Below, piece by piece: positions 1 through 11,300 of a DNA stretch of 51,336 nt (positions are counted from its first letter, which is position 1; each line of letters begins with the position of its first letter). The DNA is taken from assembly GCA_012862575.1 (NCBI GenBank), contig BLSF01000122.1, positions 1 to 51,336 of the forward strand, given 5' to 3'. The notes under the pieces are model-generated. The model searched no databases and was not told where the DNA came from. It saw only the letters and a program-made list of their open reading frames with translations. This stretch comes from Parietichytrium sp. I65-24A (lineage: Eukaryota > Sar > Bigyra > Thraustochytrida > Thraustochytriidae). The position numbers and the translations under genes are program-made.

Positions 1-86
1 TCGGGGCGACGAGATTCAGGGTTCACGCAGCTCAAGTAAGGCAGTGATCCTGTGAACACCCTCCTTCTAGCAGCAGCGCTCCCAGC

Positions 87-936
87 TTAGTTCTCCATAT
101 CAGCTGGCGCAGCGCTTGCCTGTGGGCAAGCCTGAGACAGGTGACCAAACTCTCCGCAGTGGTAGCACTTTGGGCCAGCGTCTTTTTGTGGGCACTCTCT
201 CGAGAGATGGCCCATCTCGCCACAGTTGTAGCACTTTGAGCCGCCCTGGCGGCGTCCGCGGCCGCCAAAAGCACCAGCGCCTCCAGCAGCTGCGTTAGGG
301 CACTCGCCTGTAGAGGATCCCAAAGAACAAAGAAAGAAAAGGTTTGGTCAGCACGACCTTCGTCGACCATAGCATCAATTGATGCGCAGGCACGCAAATA
401 TTAAAAGATACGTCACTTACGCGAGAAGTGTCCGGACTGGCCGCACGAGTAGCAGGTGCGTGCAGCTCCTCCGAAGGCACCGCCACCACCGTTCCTGTAG
501 CCGCCACCGTTTCCGTAGCCTCCAGCGTTGCCTCCCTGTGGGCAGTCGCGGCTCAAATGTCCGCTCTCGCCGCAGTTGTAGCAAGCGCGTGGCTGCTGCT
601 CATGTGGGCCTGAGGATGAATGAAGCGAAAACGAAAAGAGGCCAACCATTAGAAAAGACAAGCTGATCTTCACCTCCAGTCAAGAAGAAAACTCACAGTC
701 ACGGGACAAGTGGTCATTAGAGCCGCAGTTGTAGCAGCTCTTCTGGCGGAATGCACCGCCGCCAGCGCCGCCTTGAGCATTAGGACCTGCTCCGTCCATC
801 ACGCAAACTAATTAGTACTCGCCATCCACAGCAACTTCAACAAACCCATCACAACAAACAAGCAGACAAACAAAAACGTACATGCCCGTGCCACGTGGCC
901 GGTCTGTCCGCAGTTGTAGCACCCACGTTCCGCCAT
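87..936 (-). CDS. CCHC zinc-knuckle nucleic-acid-binding protein (CNBP/Gis2-like), 4 exons
   Basis: Spliced gene, join of 936-882, 786-697, 609-421 and 307-87 on the minus strand, giving 184 residues. Every junction is GT-AG: gtacgt at 881, gtgagt at 696, gtaagt at 420. Intron 1 has a TACTAAT branch-like site at 817-811. The product is almost entirely six CX2CX4HX4C zinc knuckles ([84 protein letters not shown]) joined by Gly-rich linkers. Splicing repairs knuckles 1, 2 and 4, which intron boundaries interrupt, and this is strong support for the model. The start is the ATG at 936, directly before the first knuckle. Proteins of this family bind single-stranded RNA/DNA and act in translation or transcript control. 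The target here is unknown. All introns are phase 1 and the internal exons (90 and 189 nt) are multiples of three. Confidence 0.88.
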
Positions 937-2304
937 CTACCGCCAGATCCCCATACACACAGCACCAAGCCCGTCAAAAGGTCGCCCGCAATTCGTCCAA
1001 ACACATTCACGCGGTCAGATTTCAACTTCTGTACCCTCTTACCCTCTGCACACTCCTCCCGCAGCTCCGTCAAAGCTGGCGCCACCTGCGGGAAGCACCG
1101 GTGGGTACGACTACTCAGACTTACCGTGCTCTTCGTTTCTCTCTCTCTCTCTCACTCACTCACTCACACACACAACACCTCTCTCTCTCTCTCGCACCGT
1201 CCTCGCCGTCGCTCTGTGCTGGAAAGATAAGGGAGGGCGGGAACGCGATTGATCTCTTTCAGGCACGGGTGTATTGCATTTTGTATGGGCTCGCGGCTGA
1301 ATGAGACTACGGGACGGGCTGGTTTCTTTTGGGCAGCGTTCTATGGCTCCAACAAAGGCCGCAGAACTGAATGAGACTACCGTTGATGCTGGCCTGGGGG
1401 ATACCTTGAAACCCTGGCTGAGCTCCGACGCATGACACCATCGCACCTTCATGGATCTGTGAATGACGTCATCGACAAACTTGTGACCCCGATCCACTCC
1501 CCGCCATCCATTCTGGGCTAGCCCATACTTTAATAAGCCACATATAGGCGCCGAGGTAGGGTTTCCCAATCTTGCCCCATCAGGTACTCATCGGTATAGT
1601 ACTTCCTAAGATCCAGCATTAGCGCACTCTACTAGCGATAATCTGTCAGGACCAAAAACAGATCCGCTCTGCGATGCAGCTTCCTGATTTGCGAATCATG
1701 GGCCTATCGAAGAAACCCTGTGAACGTCGACCGCGAGTCTGTGCTTCTGCTGCTCTTGCTGTTGCTCTTGCTGTTGCTCCTGCTGCGCGGCGGTTCCGCA
1801 TGCTTCCACGAAGGCTTGCCGCTCCCAATTACCCCCAAGTACATCCAGGCCTGCACTTGTGCTGCGCGAGCTCTGCAGACTGCTGCATTCACACGCCAAT
1901 TTGGGGTCTGCCTATCTCGGACCTCCGCACCCATCTCCTTCTTTACTAAGTGCTAAAGGGTCAATAGTACCTGATAGGCCGTATTATAGACGGTGTCTTT
2001 GGATTGTTGATTGCCTAGTTTTTGTACAATAGAAGAGGATTGCCAAGTTGTTGTACAATAGAAGAGAAAGGCATCGTCGTCATTGAACAACGCAGTGCAA
2101 GTCTTTGACTGTTTTTAATTTGGAAGGTCTTCAATGTCTTGAAGGAAGAGACCTCGTGCACTCCGAATGGGTCCTGGTTGAGCTGGTCTGGCAGCAACTT
2201 GGATGCAGTCGATTCGCTGTTCGTGACTGGAAACCCTTAGCAGACCCTCTAGCTATGGAGAGGGGTACCGTAGTCTAGGATGCGGCAGATTCGAAGGATT
2301 CGTG

Positions 2305-2455
2305 CAATCACATTCACATTCACAATCACAAGTACAATCACAATCACAATCACGATCACAATCACAATTACGACCACAACCACAATCACAATCACAATTA
2401 TAACCACAATCACAACCACAATCACAATCACAATTACAATCACAATCATCCAATT
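2305..2455. repeat. Degenerate CACAAT hexanucleotide array
   Basis: About 24 imperfect head-to-tail copies of CACAAT, with variants CACATT, TACAAT, CACGAT, TACGAC and CACAAC. It is open in several frames, so it produces low-complexity open frames on both strands that are not genes. The same hexamer, read as ATTGTG, recurs at 44493-44522 just before another gene. Confidence 0.9.
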
Positions 2456-4850
2456 CACTTGCGTGACCAAAGTTTGGCTTTGGCGTTTTGACCCAAGTTT
2501 GCTGCATTCAGACATATAGCTTCTTTCCTTCTTACGTCACCAAGGTGTTTCTCAGGCACTCGAAACTCACTCCGTGAGCTTTTGTGTTGCAACTTTCGAA
2601 ACTTCTGCTTTGTGCTCTCAAGGTGTGGTGAGACCGATGATCTTGCGATTTTTAGCTCGCTCAGAGGTTCTCTTTCACGGCGTGCCATGATTTCTTCATC
2701 TTTTCAACATTTAAAAAGTACTTGGTTTCTTGTCTGCCAGGCAAAAGATCTTTGTAGAGTTCAGTAACGGCGCAGAAAGGTGCTCTGCTTTCGCATGGCG
2801 CTGGGAAGGAAACAGAAGACAAAATCGCTTATGAACTATGAACCATCACGTATGGCAGCAGCACAGAGCCAAGCTTTCAAGTGAGCGAGAGCGAATGTAA
2901 GAACCCAAGAGCGAATGCTGAGATTCCGCTCGAACAAAACGGGCGAGAGGACCAAAGTAAGGCGGAGGGCAGGTTGACATTGTACCGCCGGCACATATCC
3001 TGCAAGTTATGCTCAGTCTCTTGGAGCTTTTGGAAGCTATTCCATCACCTAAAAAGGCTTCAAACGCGTTTTTGCTTGGATAAGCAACAGTCCAGACGTC
3101 CACGAACGAGCAGCTTGAGGGTGGGTCACGCCAATGGGAAACCATGCGATCCGCGCAAGTACCAGGGTCCGGCTCTGCTCGGGAACCAAGGTTTGAAAAA
3201 AACCTGACGTTTGAGACAGACTCTGACAGACGAGAGAATCGAGGACGAGCTTTCGCTAGATTGTGGCATTGAGAGCGACGCCAGCCTGAGAGACCTCGAG
3301 AAGAATTTGACGCCATTCCCAAAATTTCCAGGACTTTGAAATTTTCACACAACACAACCCTAAGTGGTGGTATCACCAAAAACTTTACGTACCAGTACGT
3401 GTACGTACACACGCACTAACACTGTCAGTACCAGATCAGTACTTGGCCGTGTCTTGAGATACGCCAACTCCTACAGAAAACCCGAGCAACCCTCGACCTA
3501 AATCAGTCGATTATAAATTTAAGGTTACATGCCCCCCATGTACCATGGTACTGTACTGACATCACGAGTAAGTTGACTTATCACAAGTGCTCTGTTTTTA
3601 TACGTTTGTGATACTTGTGATACATTGTGATGGTGATTCTGATACTGCAGACACTATGTAATCGCTAGGTCCGGGAGTAGTTTATTACGGTTCAGGAGGA
3701 CCGTTTAGGATTATTCATGTGATCAATTTAGAGTGCATCTCTGTTTGAATGTTATGGGAATCGCATAGATGTGTTATTCGCATCTACAACACGTTGGGCA
3801 CTGGGGCAATTTGAGATGCACAAAACAGTGATATTGAAACATTAGGAGCCAACGTAAACCACATTTCACTACTCTTCTCGCTGATAAGCAGTGCGCCAAT
3901 TATTTGCATTGTTGTCACTACTCTATCTAAAAACATGTTGTAATTTTTGCCTGATACTTGAAGGGTAGCTGAACGCTAGCTAAGATGTTTCCCGTACATA
4001 AAACACTGATTGTGGAAAGAGGGGGTTCATAATATGAAAACTTCACTACGTGATGCGATAGTCAAAGCTTACGACCAGAAGATCGGGGTGGACTGCAGTC
4101 AAGGTGCTAGTGCAGTATACTCACGCCTACCTAAATCGCTAGGCCAAGGCTTCCAGAAGCAAGCACAGCTCGCATTGATTGTAACTTTGGTTGCACTCAC
4201 AATGCTGTTGACTGTGAGAGGCGGTGAGTTTGTGAGGGGGGTGGCAAACAGCCAATGAACACGCCGCTCGAAATACAGTCTCCCCCCACCCACCTCCTCA
4301 GAGCTCCTTCCTCCTCCCCCACCTTCTCTCAGCACATCGCCAGCTTAGAGCCTCGACTGTGTGAGAATATAGAATGAGTTGAAACTGCCCTTGTGAGGGA
4401 CTGACAGTAAACAGAAAAATAAATGTTGTTTGGAAAAGGAGAAAAAAAAAATAGACTACCCCGATCTTATCTTCCGCGCTAATGCCCCCCAGTATCACGT
4501 CGCCGATACGCCCGCTATTGTTTACCCGTAGCGCCGTCCCTCGCACGGCATAGGAGGACACTAGAACCGCCACTGTGAGGAGAATTGAAACAGGACACTT
4601 ACTGAAAACCCTACTGACCCTAGCTCCACTACTGTGCTGCTCGCCGCTTTCCAGTAGTTTCTACCTTATAACACCTCATAACACAAACGCTAGACTTCAA
4701 GCTCAGGAGGAGAGGAACGTTAGAACAAGCAGTAGGAGCCAGCTAGAGCTCCGCAAAAGGAGAAGGAGGAAGAGGAAGAGGCTGACACAGTACTCTCAGA
4801 ACTCGAGTATGCACGGCAGGTGTGGGGGCTAACTCACAACTCACAGCGCG

Positions 4851-5055
4851 CGCTTCTTTCCCCCGCTTCCTCTCTGCCCACCCTTTCTCCTCCTCCTCCT
4901 CCTCCCTTCCTCCTCCTCCTGGCGCGCACCCCTCTGTGCAACAAACTGCGTTTTTGCTTTGGTCGGCGAGAGGCGACGCGTTTCTTTCCTCCCCTTCTCT
5001 TTCCACCCACCTGCGGGCCTCCTCTCCGCTCCGCTTCCCCCCACTGTCTCTCTGT
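4851..5055. repeat. Polypyrimidine/CTC-rich tract upstream of the histidine kinase
   Basis: Runs of CTC and CCT triplets (for example 4888-4920) followed by more C/T-rich DNA up to about 60 bp before the kinase ATG at 5116. It is probably 5' UTR or promoter-proximal low-complexity sequence. No TATA-like box is visible. Confidence 0.6.
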
Positions 5056-5115
5056 GCGCGTGCGTAGGTGTGGGTGTGCGGGTGAGAGAGAGTGAGTGAG
5101 GGAGACGAAGGCGCG

Positions 5116-7848
5116 ATGCTGCGGTCGAGCTTGGAGCGGCTGCGCGCTCCGGTGGCTCTGGTGGATGGGAAGAGCGGCGAATACAAGGTGCTGAGCACGG
5201 GTTTTGAGCGGGTGTTGAACGCTTTCGGGTGGAGCTGCAAGGACGCACAGGAGAACAAATCGGTGTGGCGGCTGCTGGGGCTGGACGGTCGCCCGGCGGT
5301 TAACGGCAGAACCCTGTTAAATGTGCGCGGTGTGGACCATCTGGTGGAGTTATACGTGACGGATGAGACGGACGATGAGCTGCTCGTTGAGTTGGTGGAT
5401 CTGTCCAGCGAGAAGGCTAAGGATAGGGAAGAGTTCCTCCTGAAACGCAGCATTGAAGGGTTCTGGGAATGGGACCTGGTCAAAGAGTCTTATTTCATGT
5501 CACCGCAGTACTGGCGCATGTTTGGCCTCGAACCTGATAACAGCAAAGAAGATTCGTGGAAGCCCATCATAAATGAGGATGACTACAATGCTGCAATCAA
5601 ACTGATCAATGAAACCGTGCGAATCGATGCCAGCCACGAATTCAGCACTGAAATTCGTTTTTCTCATGTTGACGGCTCAACGGTGACCGTCCTCTCGCGG
5701 GGGTTTGCTGTTGAGTGGAGACCAGATGGACGCCCCGCAAAGCTGATTGGCTCTCACATCGATCTCACCAACGACAAAGTCTTGCAACAGTCTCGCATCG
5801 CCCTCCTCGCGCGAGTGGAGCGGCAGAATCAGGAGCTCAAGAATCTCATCAACATCGTTCCGTGCAAGGTGTTTGCAGTGGACAAAGTCGGGGACGTCAC
5901 CATTTGGAACAAAAAAATGTCAGAATTCAAGGAGATACCGCCGGAGGCCGCTGTGGGCAAACCAATGTCCGCTGTGTTCACAGATTCGGAGACCAAAGGC
6001 CTCAAGGAAATAGCCATGAAGGCCCTTGCCGGTAACTCTGCAAAGTTGAGCCAGGAGATGGTCCTCCTTGGCAAAAAGGGAGAGCGACAGATTATGGTGA
6101 ATTGCGTGCAGAGAAACGACGAACAGGACGAAATCAGCGGAGCAATCTTTGTCGGGCTCGACATTACCGACATGGTAAACTCTCGAGCAGAGCTAGCTAG
6201 GGCGGAGGAACGCGCAGCTTCCGAGGCACGACTCAACGAGTTTATCGCTCACGAGGTGCGCAACCCTCTGTCCATCGCTATTTCAGCCATGCGCTTTATC
6301 GAAGCAAACCTCACCTCTGTTCGCTGGACATCCATGAACGCTTGCACGCAGGTTTCAAACGACATCAATCTCATCCAAAACAGTCTCAGTTACATCAACG
6401 AACTGCTATCCAATATGCTCGACCTCAACAGCTTCCTCCGGACCAAGGTGGAACTCCACGTTGCCCTTATGAACGTCAAACGCGATCTTTTGCTCCCCGT
6501 ACGTGCCATGTTGTATCGCACTTCCAGACACATACCGATCAACGTCGTGTGCGACGAAGACGTTTGGGTCGAAGCCGACAACCTTCGCCTCAAACAGGTG
6601 ATTGTCAACCTCGTCAAGAATTCGCTTAAATTTGTAACTACTGGCTTCGTCCGGATCATCGCCAAGCGCGATACACTACAGCCTCGCAATCTCATCCTCG
6701 CTGTTGAGGACACAGGGCCGGGAATCCCCTCGGAAAATATGCATTCCCTTTTCTGCAAATACCAAGATAGCCTGGATCTTCAGCGGCAAGGCTCTGGAAT
6801 AGGTCTAAGCTTGTGCAAAGCAATCGTAGAAAGTATGGGTGGCACGATCAAACTTGACAAGGACTACCGCTCCGACATCCCGAACAACCCGGGTGCTCGT
6901 TTCGCAATCTCGGTGCCATTAGAAGCCAAGTCGGCCCCGTTGGGCAAGAGCACTGAGCTCAACCTCGCTAGCAATAAGGATGCCACCGCTCTGCAACAGG
7001 TGATTACGACTTTGCTCGGTCCGACCTCCAGGTGCCTCATCATCGACGATGACGCCGTGCTTCGCGAGATACTGAAGCGACTGGTACTCAAAGTCGCATC
7101 GGGAATGGATGTCGTTCAAGTCGCTAGCGGAGAAGAAGCCGTCCGTGTCGTGTCGGAAAGCGCAAAGCCATTTCACCTCATTTTTGTAGACCATTTCATG
7201 CCTGGGCCGGAGTCACCCTTATCCGGGTCAGAAACCATTCGCAAGCTACGAACTCTTCCGAATGCCGCAAACGCCATCATCATTGGGTGCTCGGCAAACA
7301 ATATGGAGCAAGAGCACGTGTCTAGCGGCGCAGACTTGTTTATTCGCAAACCGATTCCGGACTCCTCCCAAGTTGCACAGTTCATTTTGGACGGCTTCAC
7401 CTTGCCCTCAGAGCTTCGCTTCCTCGTTGTTGACGATGAGGCTGCAAACCGCTCCATGATTCGACGTATCATTGCCCGAGTTGCACCGAACTGTGTTGTG
7501 GAAGATGCATCCACAGCTTCCCAGAGTCTCGATAAGGCTCTGCAGCACAATGATTTCGACGTCATCATCTTGGATGAGCATCTTGGAAACTCTGCCCGTG
7601 GCTCAGAGGTCGCGCAAGAACTCCGTACGAGACACACCAACGCGGTTCTCGTCAGTGTTTCGGGATCCGTTGACGCAGGGGGGTTCCAAAAGAAACGCGC
7701 GAGACTCTTTGATGTGTATTGGCCCAAGCCTCTCCCGCCTCCATTTGCGATTAAAGGTGAGCTCATCGATGCGCTCGCAAGAAGCCGATCCGTGGATCCG
7801 TTGCAATTGTGCAGGGGGTTCACGGTGCAGAACACGTTCGATGCTTAG
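5116..7848 (+). CDS. PAS-containing hybrid sensor histidine kinase with two receiver domains
   Basis: 910 residues, one exon. The first ATG is at 5116; the frame is open upstream only from a GTG at 5092. Order: a PAS-like N-terminus (about 1-100), a PAS/PAC module (about 105-225, FWEWD), another PAS (about 240-355), a dimerisation/phosphoacceptor helix with the H-box FIAHEVRNPLS (His379), then an HATPase domain with an N-box (QVIVNLVKNSLKF), G1 box (VEDTGPGIP) and G2 box (GSGIGLSLCKAI). Two receivers follow: REC1 with the acidic cluster IIDDD, acceptor Asp692 (FVDHFMPG) and Lys in RKPIP; REC2 with VVDDE, acceptor Asp820 (ILDEHLG) and Lys in WPKP. No transmembrane segment is visible, so it is probably a cytosolic sensor. 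In such systems phosphate passes His to Asp and then to a separate HPt protein, which is not in this window. The ligand is unknown. It is convergent with the RME-8 gene. Confidence 0.92.
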   Translation: MLRSSLERLRAPVALVDGKSGEYKVLSTGFERVLNAFGWSCKDAQENKSVWRLLGLDGRPAVNGRTLLNVRGVDHLVELYVTDETDDELLVELVDLSSEKAKDREEFLLKRSIEGFWEWDLVKESYFMSPQYWRMFGLEPDNSKEDSWKPIINEDDYNAAIKLINETVRIDASHEFSTEIRFSHVDGSTVTVLSRGFAVEWRPDGRPAKLIGSHIDLTNDKVLQQSRIALLARVERQNQELKNLINIVPCKVFAVDKVGDVTIWNKKMSEFKEIPPEAAVGKPMSAVFTDSETKGLKEIAMKALAGNSAKLSQEMVLLGKKGERQIMVNCVQRNDEQDEISGAIFVGLDITDMVNSRAELARAEERAASEARLNEFIAHEVRNPLSIAISAMRFIEANLTSVRWTSMNACTQVSNDINLIQNSLSYINELLSNMLDLNSFLRTKVELHVALMNVKRDLLLPVRAMLYRTSRHIPINVVCDEDVWVEADNLRLKQVIVNLVKNSLKFVTTGFVRIIAKRDTLQPRNLILAVEDTGPGIPSENMHSLFCKYQDSLDLQRQGSGIGLSLCKAIVESMGGTIKLDKDYRSDIPNNPGARFAISVPLEAKSAPLGKSTELNLASNKDATALQQVITTLLGPTSRCLIIDDDAVLREILKRLVLKVASGMDVVQVASGEEAVRVVSESAKPFHLIFVDHFMPGPESPLSGSETIRKLRTLPNAANAIIIGCSANNMEQEHVSSGADLFIRKPIPDSSQVAQFILDGFTLPSELRFLVVDDEAANRSMIRRIIARVAPNCVVEDASTASQSLDKALQHNDFDVIILDEHLGNSARGSEVAQELRTRHTNAVLVSVSGSVDAGGFQKKRARLFDVYWPKPLPPPFAIKGELIDALARSRSVDPLQLCRGFTVQNTFDA

Positions 7849-8302
7849 TTCCTGAACACCGGTTGGTGCTCCCCACCAACCTTTTATACATTCGATCATC
7901 TCGATGGGAGATAACATGCGGCATTTTTGGCGTGGCTGCTTGTCGCCTCTCCTGTCACCGCTGCCGTTTCTTGTGCATATTTTTACCTGCCACCCATTTA
8001 TTATTTCTCAGTTTGCTCCATTCACAAATGGAGGCGCGTTTTGGAATACTGAATTCGCTCGAAAATCATTTATCTCCATTTTTTTCGAGTAAAATTTTTA
8101 TTTTTGGTTTTAAAAAAAAAAGTATATAGAATGGGAACATTGAAAGAAAGAAAGAAAGAAAGAAAAGCTCCAAGAACAAAGTTGTTTTATGGTTCATGCA
8201 CACAGGACTGATCAAACGTCATTAATCTTCCAGAACTGCTTTGCTCCACGCCCATCCACCCATAGTCAATCAAGACATCTTGACTGTGAGATTTCAGACA
8301 AG
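7849..8302. other. Convergent intergenic region with GAAA repeat
   Basis: 454 bp between two convergent gene ends, so it holds both 3' UTRs. It contains an A-rich run (8113-8122) and a GAAA tetranucleotide run (about 8145-8165). No open frame of interest. Confidence 0.7.
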
Positions 8303-11300
8303 TCACTGTGACTCGGTGTTCCCACATAGCGCTTGCCATTCTTCAGAGCGCTCCAAGAGCCTCTCAGCTGGTCTGCTGCGCTTAGCAAGCTCTCCAAGCA
8401 AATCTTGTGCGCCCTTTTGCAATTTCTCGGATGCACCAGGCGACTGGCCAAGAGCAAGCCCAAGGAGCTTTTCAAGAGTAACTTCCTCGCTTACAGAATC
8501 TGCGCTCTGTTCATAACTGCATACTAATCGCTCGAGAGTTTTGCAAGCTGCGAGAGCGATATCCTCCAAGGTTTCCGAAACAATCAGCCCAGTTAATGCT
8601 GAGAGAATCTCAGTTTCTTTGCTTAAAGGCTTCGCCCATTCCTCGCAGCCGCATATTGCAAGCAACACGGCGAAACAACAACGGAGTGTGCCCTCTCTCA
8701 ACTCCCCCCCTGCCGTCTTCGTTGCACGCGCAAGCACTGTGTAGTAAGCCGGGCTTGCAGTGCGGCTCAAGAGCCTTGGTCTTGCGTCATACAGCCTTAA
8801 AATGGCGTTGCACAGCAAGACCAGCTCGTCATCTCCGTCTAAATTTGTCAACAAACCAAATTCGTTCAACGCACCACCCGTTTGATTCACCGCAAGCGCA
8901 CCTTCTGCGACACCGTCAACGACAGCCTTTGGCTTCTCCGAGCTTGGTTTTGTGTCTCTTTTCGGAATCGGTGGGGGTTTGCTTTGACGACTGGGCACAG
9001 GAGGTGGCGCTACTTCGTGCCCCACTGGAAGCTCTGTTTGCATGGAACGAAGCGTCAGCTGCTCCCTAAGGTAGCTAGCTGTGGTAAGCTCCAAGTCTGG
9101 CTCATCCGCAGCGAATGCATGAGCCACGACGCCTCCGATTGTCGGAGTCGGACCATCGAGCTGGCTTGCAACGATTTCGCAAAACCGAGCACACAGAGCA
9201 TTTCCAAATCGTTCTGCATTAGAGAGTTTGGCATGAGGTTTCTCCACGAAAACTCTAACGTAGACACCTGCTATCGCGAGCTCCGAACGTAGCTCATCGT
9301 ACACCACAGATGTTTGCCCGTGTTCTTCACATACGTCCAACAAATGTGAGCGCATTTCCGGGGTCCAGATGAGCTCAGGCTCGCGGATCGCCAAGTCCGA
9401 ATCGAAAGTTTGTATAAAGGTGTTGTCGAGAAGCTTGCTGGCAAGACCACGTGGAAACAAGCCGCAAAGCTCCTCAAATGCTAGGGCGCCATGTAACTTT
9501 TCCTGGCAGCAGCGACCAAGCGCTGTACAAGCAAGATTTCGTATCTCCGGGTCCATCTTGCGGTCAAGACCAACTTTGACAAGCCGTAAAAACTTTCGCG
9601 TTTCGGGGTCGAAGAGCGAAGCCACGACTCTTGGAAATCCGGCCAAGTTATAAAAAATCCTCATACTCTCTTTAGAAACTCCACAGCTTTCCAAGAGTAC
9701 ATCTATAATTTCAGTATGGGATATGCTTTGCCCGAGTGCCGCGACTTTAGTCGCAAATAGCAATGTCTCAAGCGCCATCTCGCGAAATGCTGGCCCTTGC
9801 TTGAGAAGCTCAACAAGCACAGGGGCCACTGCAGGTTCGGCAAGCACCATCGCGTTGGCTATTGCATTCGCATCGCCACTGTTTTCCCTCGTCGCGAGCT
9901 GGAAGAGCAAGCACAGGGCCTTCAATCGCAAAGAGATGAAAACATGCCTTTCCTCCTCGCTCTTGGAGTCTCGCAAACCTTGCGAAAGTTGCTGTAGCAG
10001 CGCGACGGCAAACGCCGGACTGTTGTCCAAGTGCGATGGCTCGCGAACAAAGACATCCAAGAACACCCCTTGGACTTGCGGACGCTCTTCGAGCCCTTTG
10101 AGGCAAAACTTTGCGCCGTCTTGCGCAAGAACATCCCAAGGCGGCCGCTCTTCTACAAACTGCAAGACTTGAGCGGACATCTCCTCCGTCCATAGCATTG
10201 TTGGTGTCTCTGCCCCTTCGTTCAGCACACCAAGCAATTTCGTGGGGTTCGTTTCCGAGAAAAGCTTGAAGACAGGCTTGCTGAACAAAGTCTCCATCGT
10301 TTTGCGCGAAGTGTCGTTCGTCGGAGAGGCCAGATCTTTCGAGGCCAAGGACCCGCACAGTCGGGATATGGCTCTAGCAGCATGTTTTGCAGTCACATTT
10401 TTCCCCGGGGCTTGAGCCTTCGGTGTAGCTGGCACATCTGCTCCTGCTTGCGGAGGCGTGCTTGGCTTTTGAGCAGGCTTTGAATCGTAGAGAAAGAGGA
10501 GAGGAATGAAATCCCAAAGCAGCCCCCCTCTCAAAAGCGCGTTTTGGTGCGCTTCCTCGCCTGCCAGCCTTGCAACAATCTGAAGGACGTGCTGAATAGC
10601 GCGCTGGCTCCCCTCACAGTCCTTATAAGAAAGGACGGCGATGACCTCGTTAAGGATTGTTCCGTCCGTGTCTGCGCTAAGCAGCTCTACGACACTTTCC
10701 TGCGAATGTTTGAGTGACGCGAGTCCCACAAATGTGCGCAAACAGTTTTCAATAATCTCCGTGTCCCGCGACGGTGTCCACTCTCCTGACTCGAGACTAC
10801 GGATCGTTTGGACGCTCGCGCTAAACAACTTTGCGAGCAGTCGGTCACCGCCGGCGCTTACCAGGTGCTCTGCGTTTAGCGGAGAGCAAAGGCAGATTTT
10901 GTAAACCAGGTCCGTGGCAACGGCACACAAGTCTAGATTCTGAGACCGCTGCAAGTATGGTATCAGCAGTTCAAAGCCCTCATACGCAACGCTTCTCACT
11001 GCGTCAGGGAAAGAAGAGAAGATTTTTGCTTGCGTCCGAATCAGTAGCTCGATGGAGACAGAGTCAAGGTCCCCCTCGGCGATCGACCCTCGGCGGGAGC
11101 ACAGAGCCAAATACGCCTTCCGAATAAGATCGTAGCGCTGCAAATCCTCCTCCTTTCTACCGCTCGAGCTTGCGGCCTCCGCGCTCTTCCGATACGCTTC
11201 CTGAATCTCGAGAGAAGTAGGGTTATCGTCGAGCGCAAGGAGCTTTAGAGCCTCTTGCCTCGAGAGTGCTTTTGAGGAAGCGTCCAGCTCTTCTTTCCAA

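Larger units (their letters stand above)
937..5115. other. Gene-free stretch, 4.2 kb
   Basis: No convincing gene is seen. It holds CT/CA-rich simple sequence (about 1136-1195), a short CTG/CTT run (about 1740-1787), a CACAAT-type hexamer array (about 2305-2455), a GTAC-rich patch (3385-3560) and a polypyrimidine tract before the kinase gene. Open frames on the minus strand at 2455-2688 (ATG-started, 77 codons) and about 2846-3316 match no family I recognise. Confidence 0.6.

Noticed and set aside
2249-2519. Open frames of 79-88 codons on both strands encoding Ile/Val, Asp/Cys or Thr repeats
   Set aside because: Direct translations of the CACAAT hexamer array; no real protein composition.
4033-4258. 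74-codon plus-strand frame with a hydrophobic stretch (ALIVTLVALTMLLTV)
   Set aside because: Short, isolated and without a recognised relative; may be chance.
5092-5115. Upstream in-frame GTG extension of the histidine kinase
   Set aside because: Nuclear eukaryotic genes start at ATG; the first in-frame ATG is at 5116 and leaves the domains intact.
4743-5483. 246-codon minus-strand frame
   Set aside because: Ser/Arg/Pro-rich shadow of the polypyrimidine leader and the antisense of the kinase; no domain.
7173-7835. 220-codon frame antisense to the kinase receivers
   Set aside because: Shadow frame opposite clear receiver domains.
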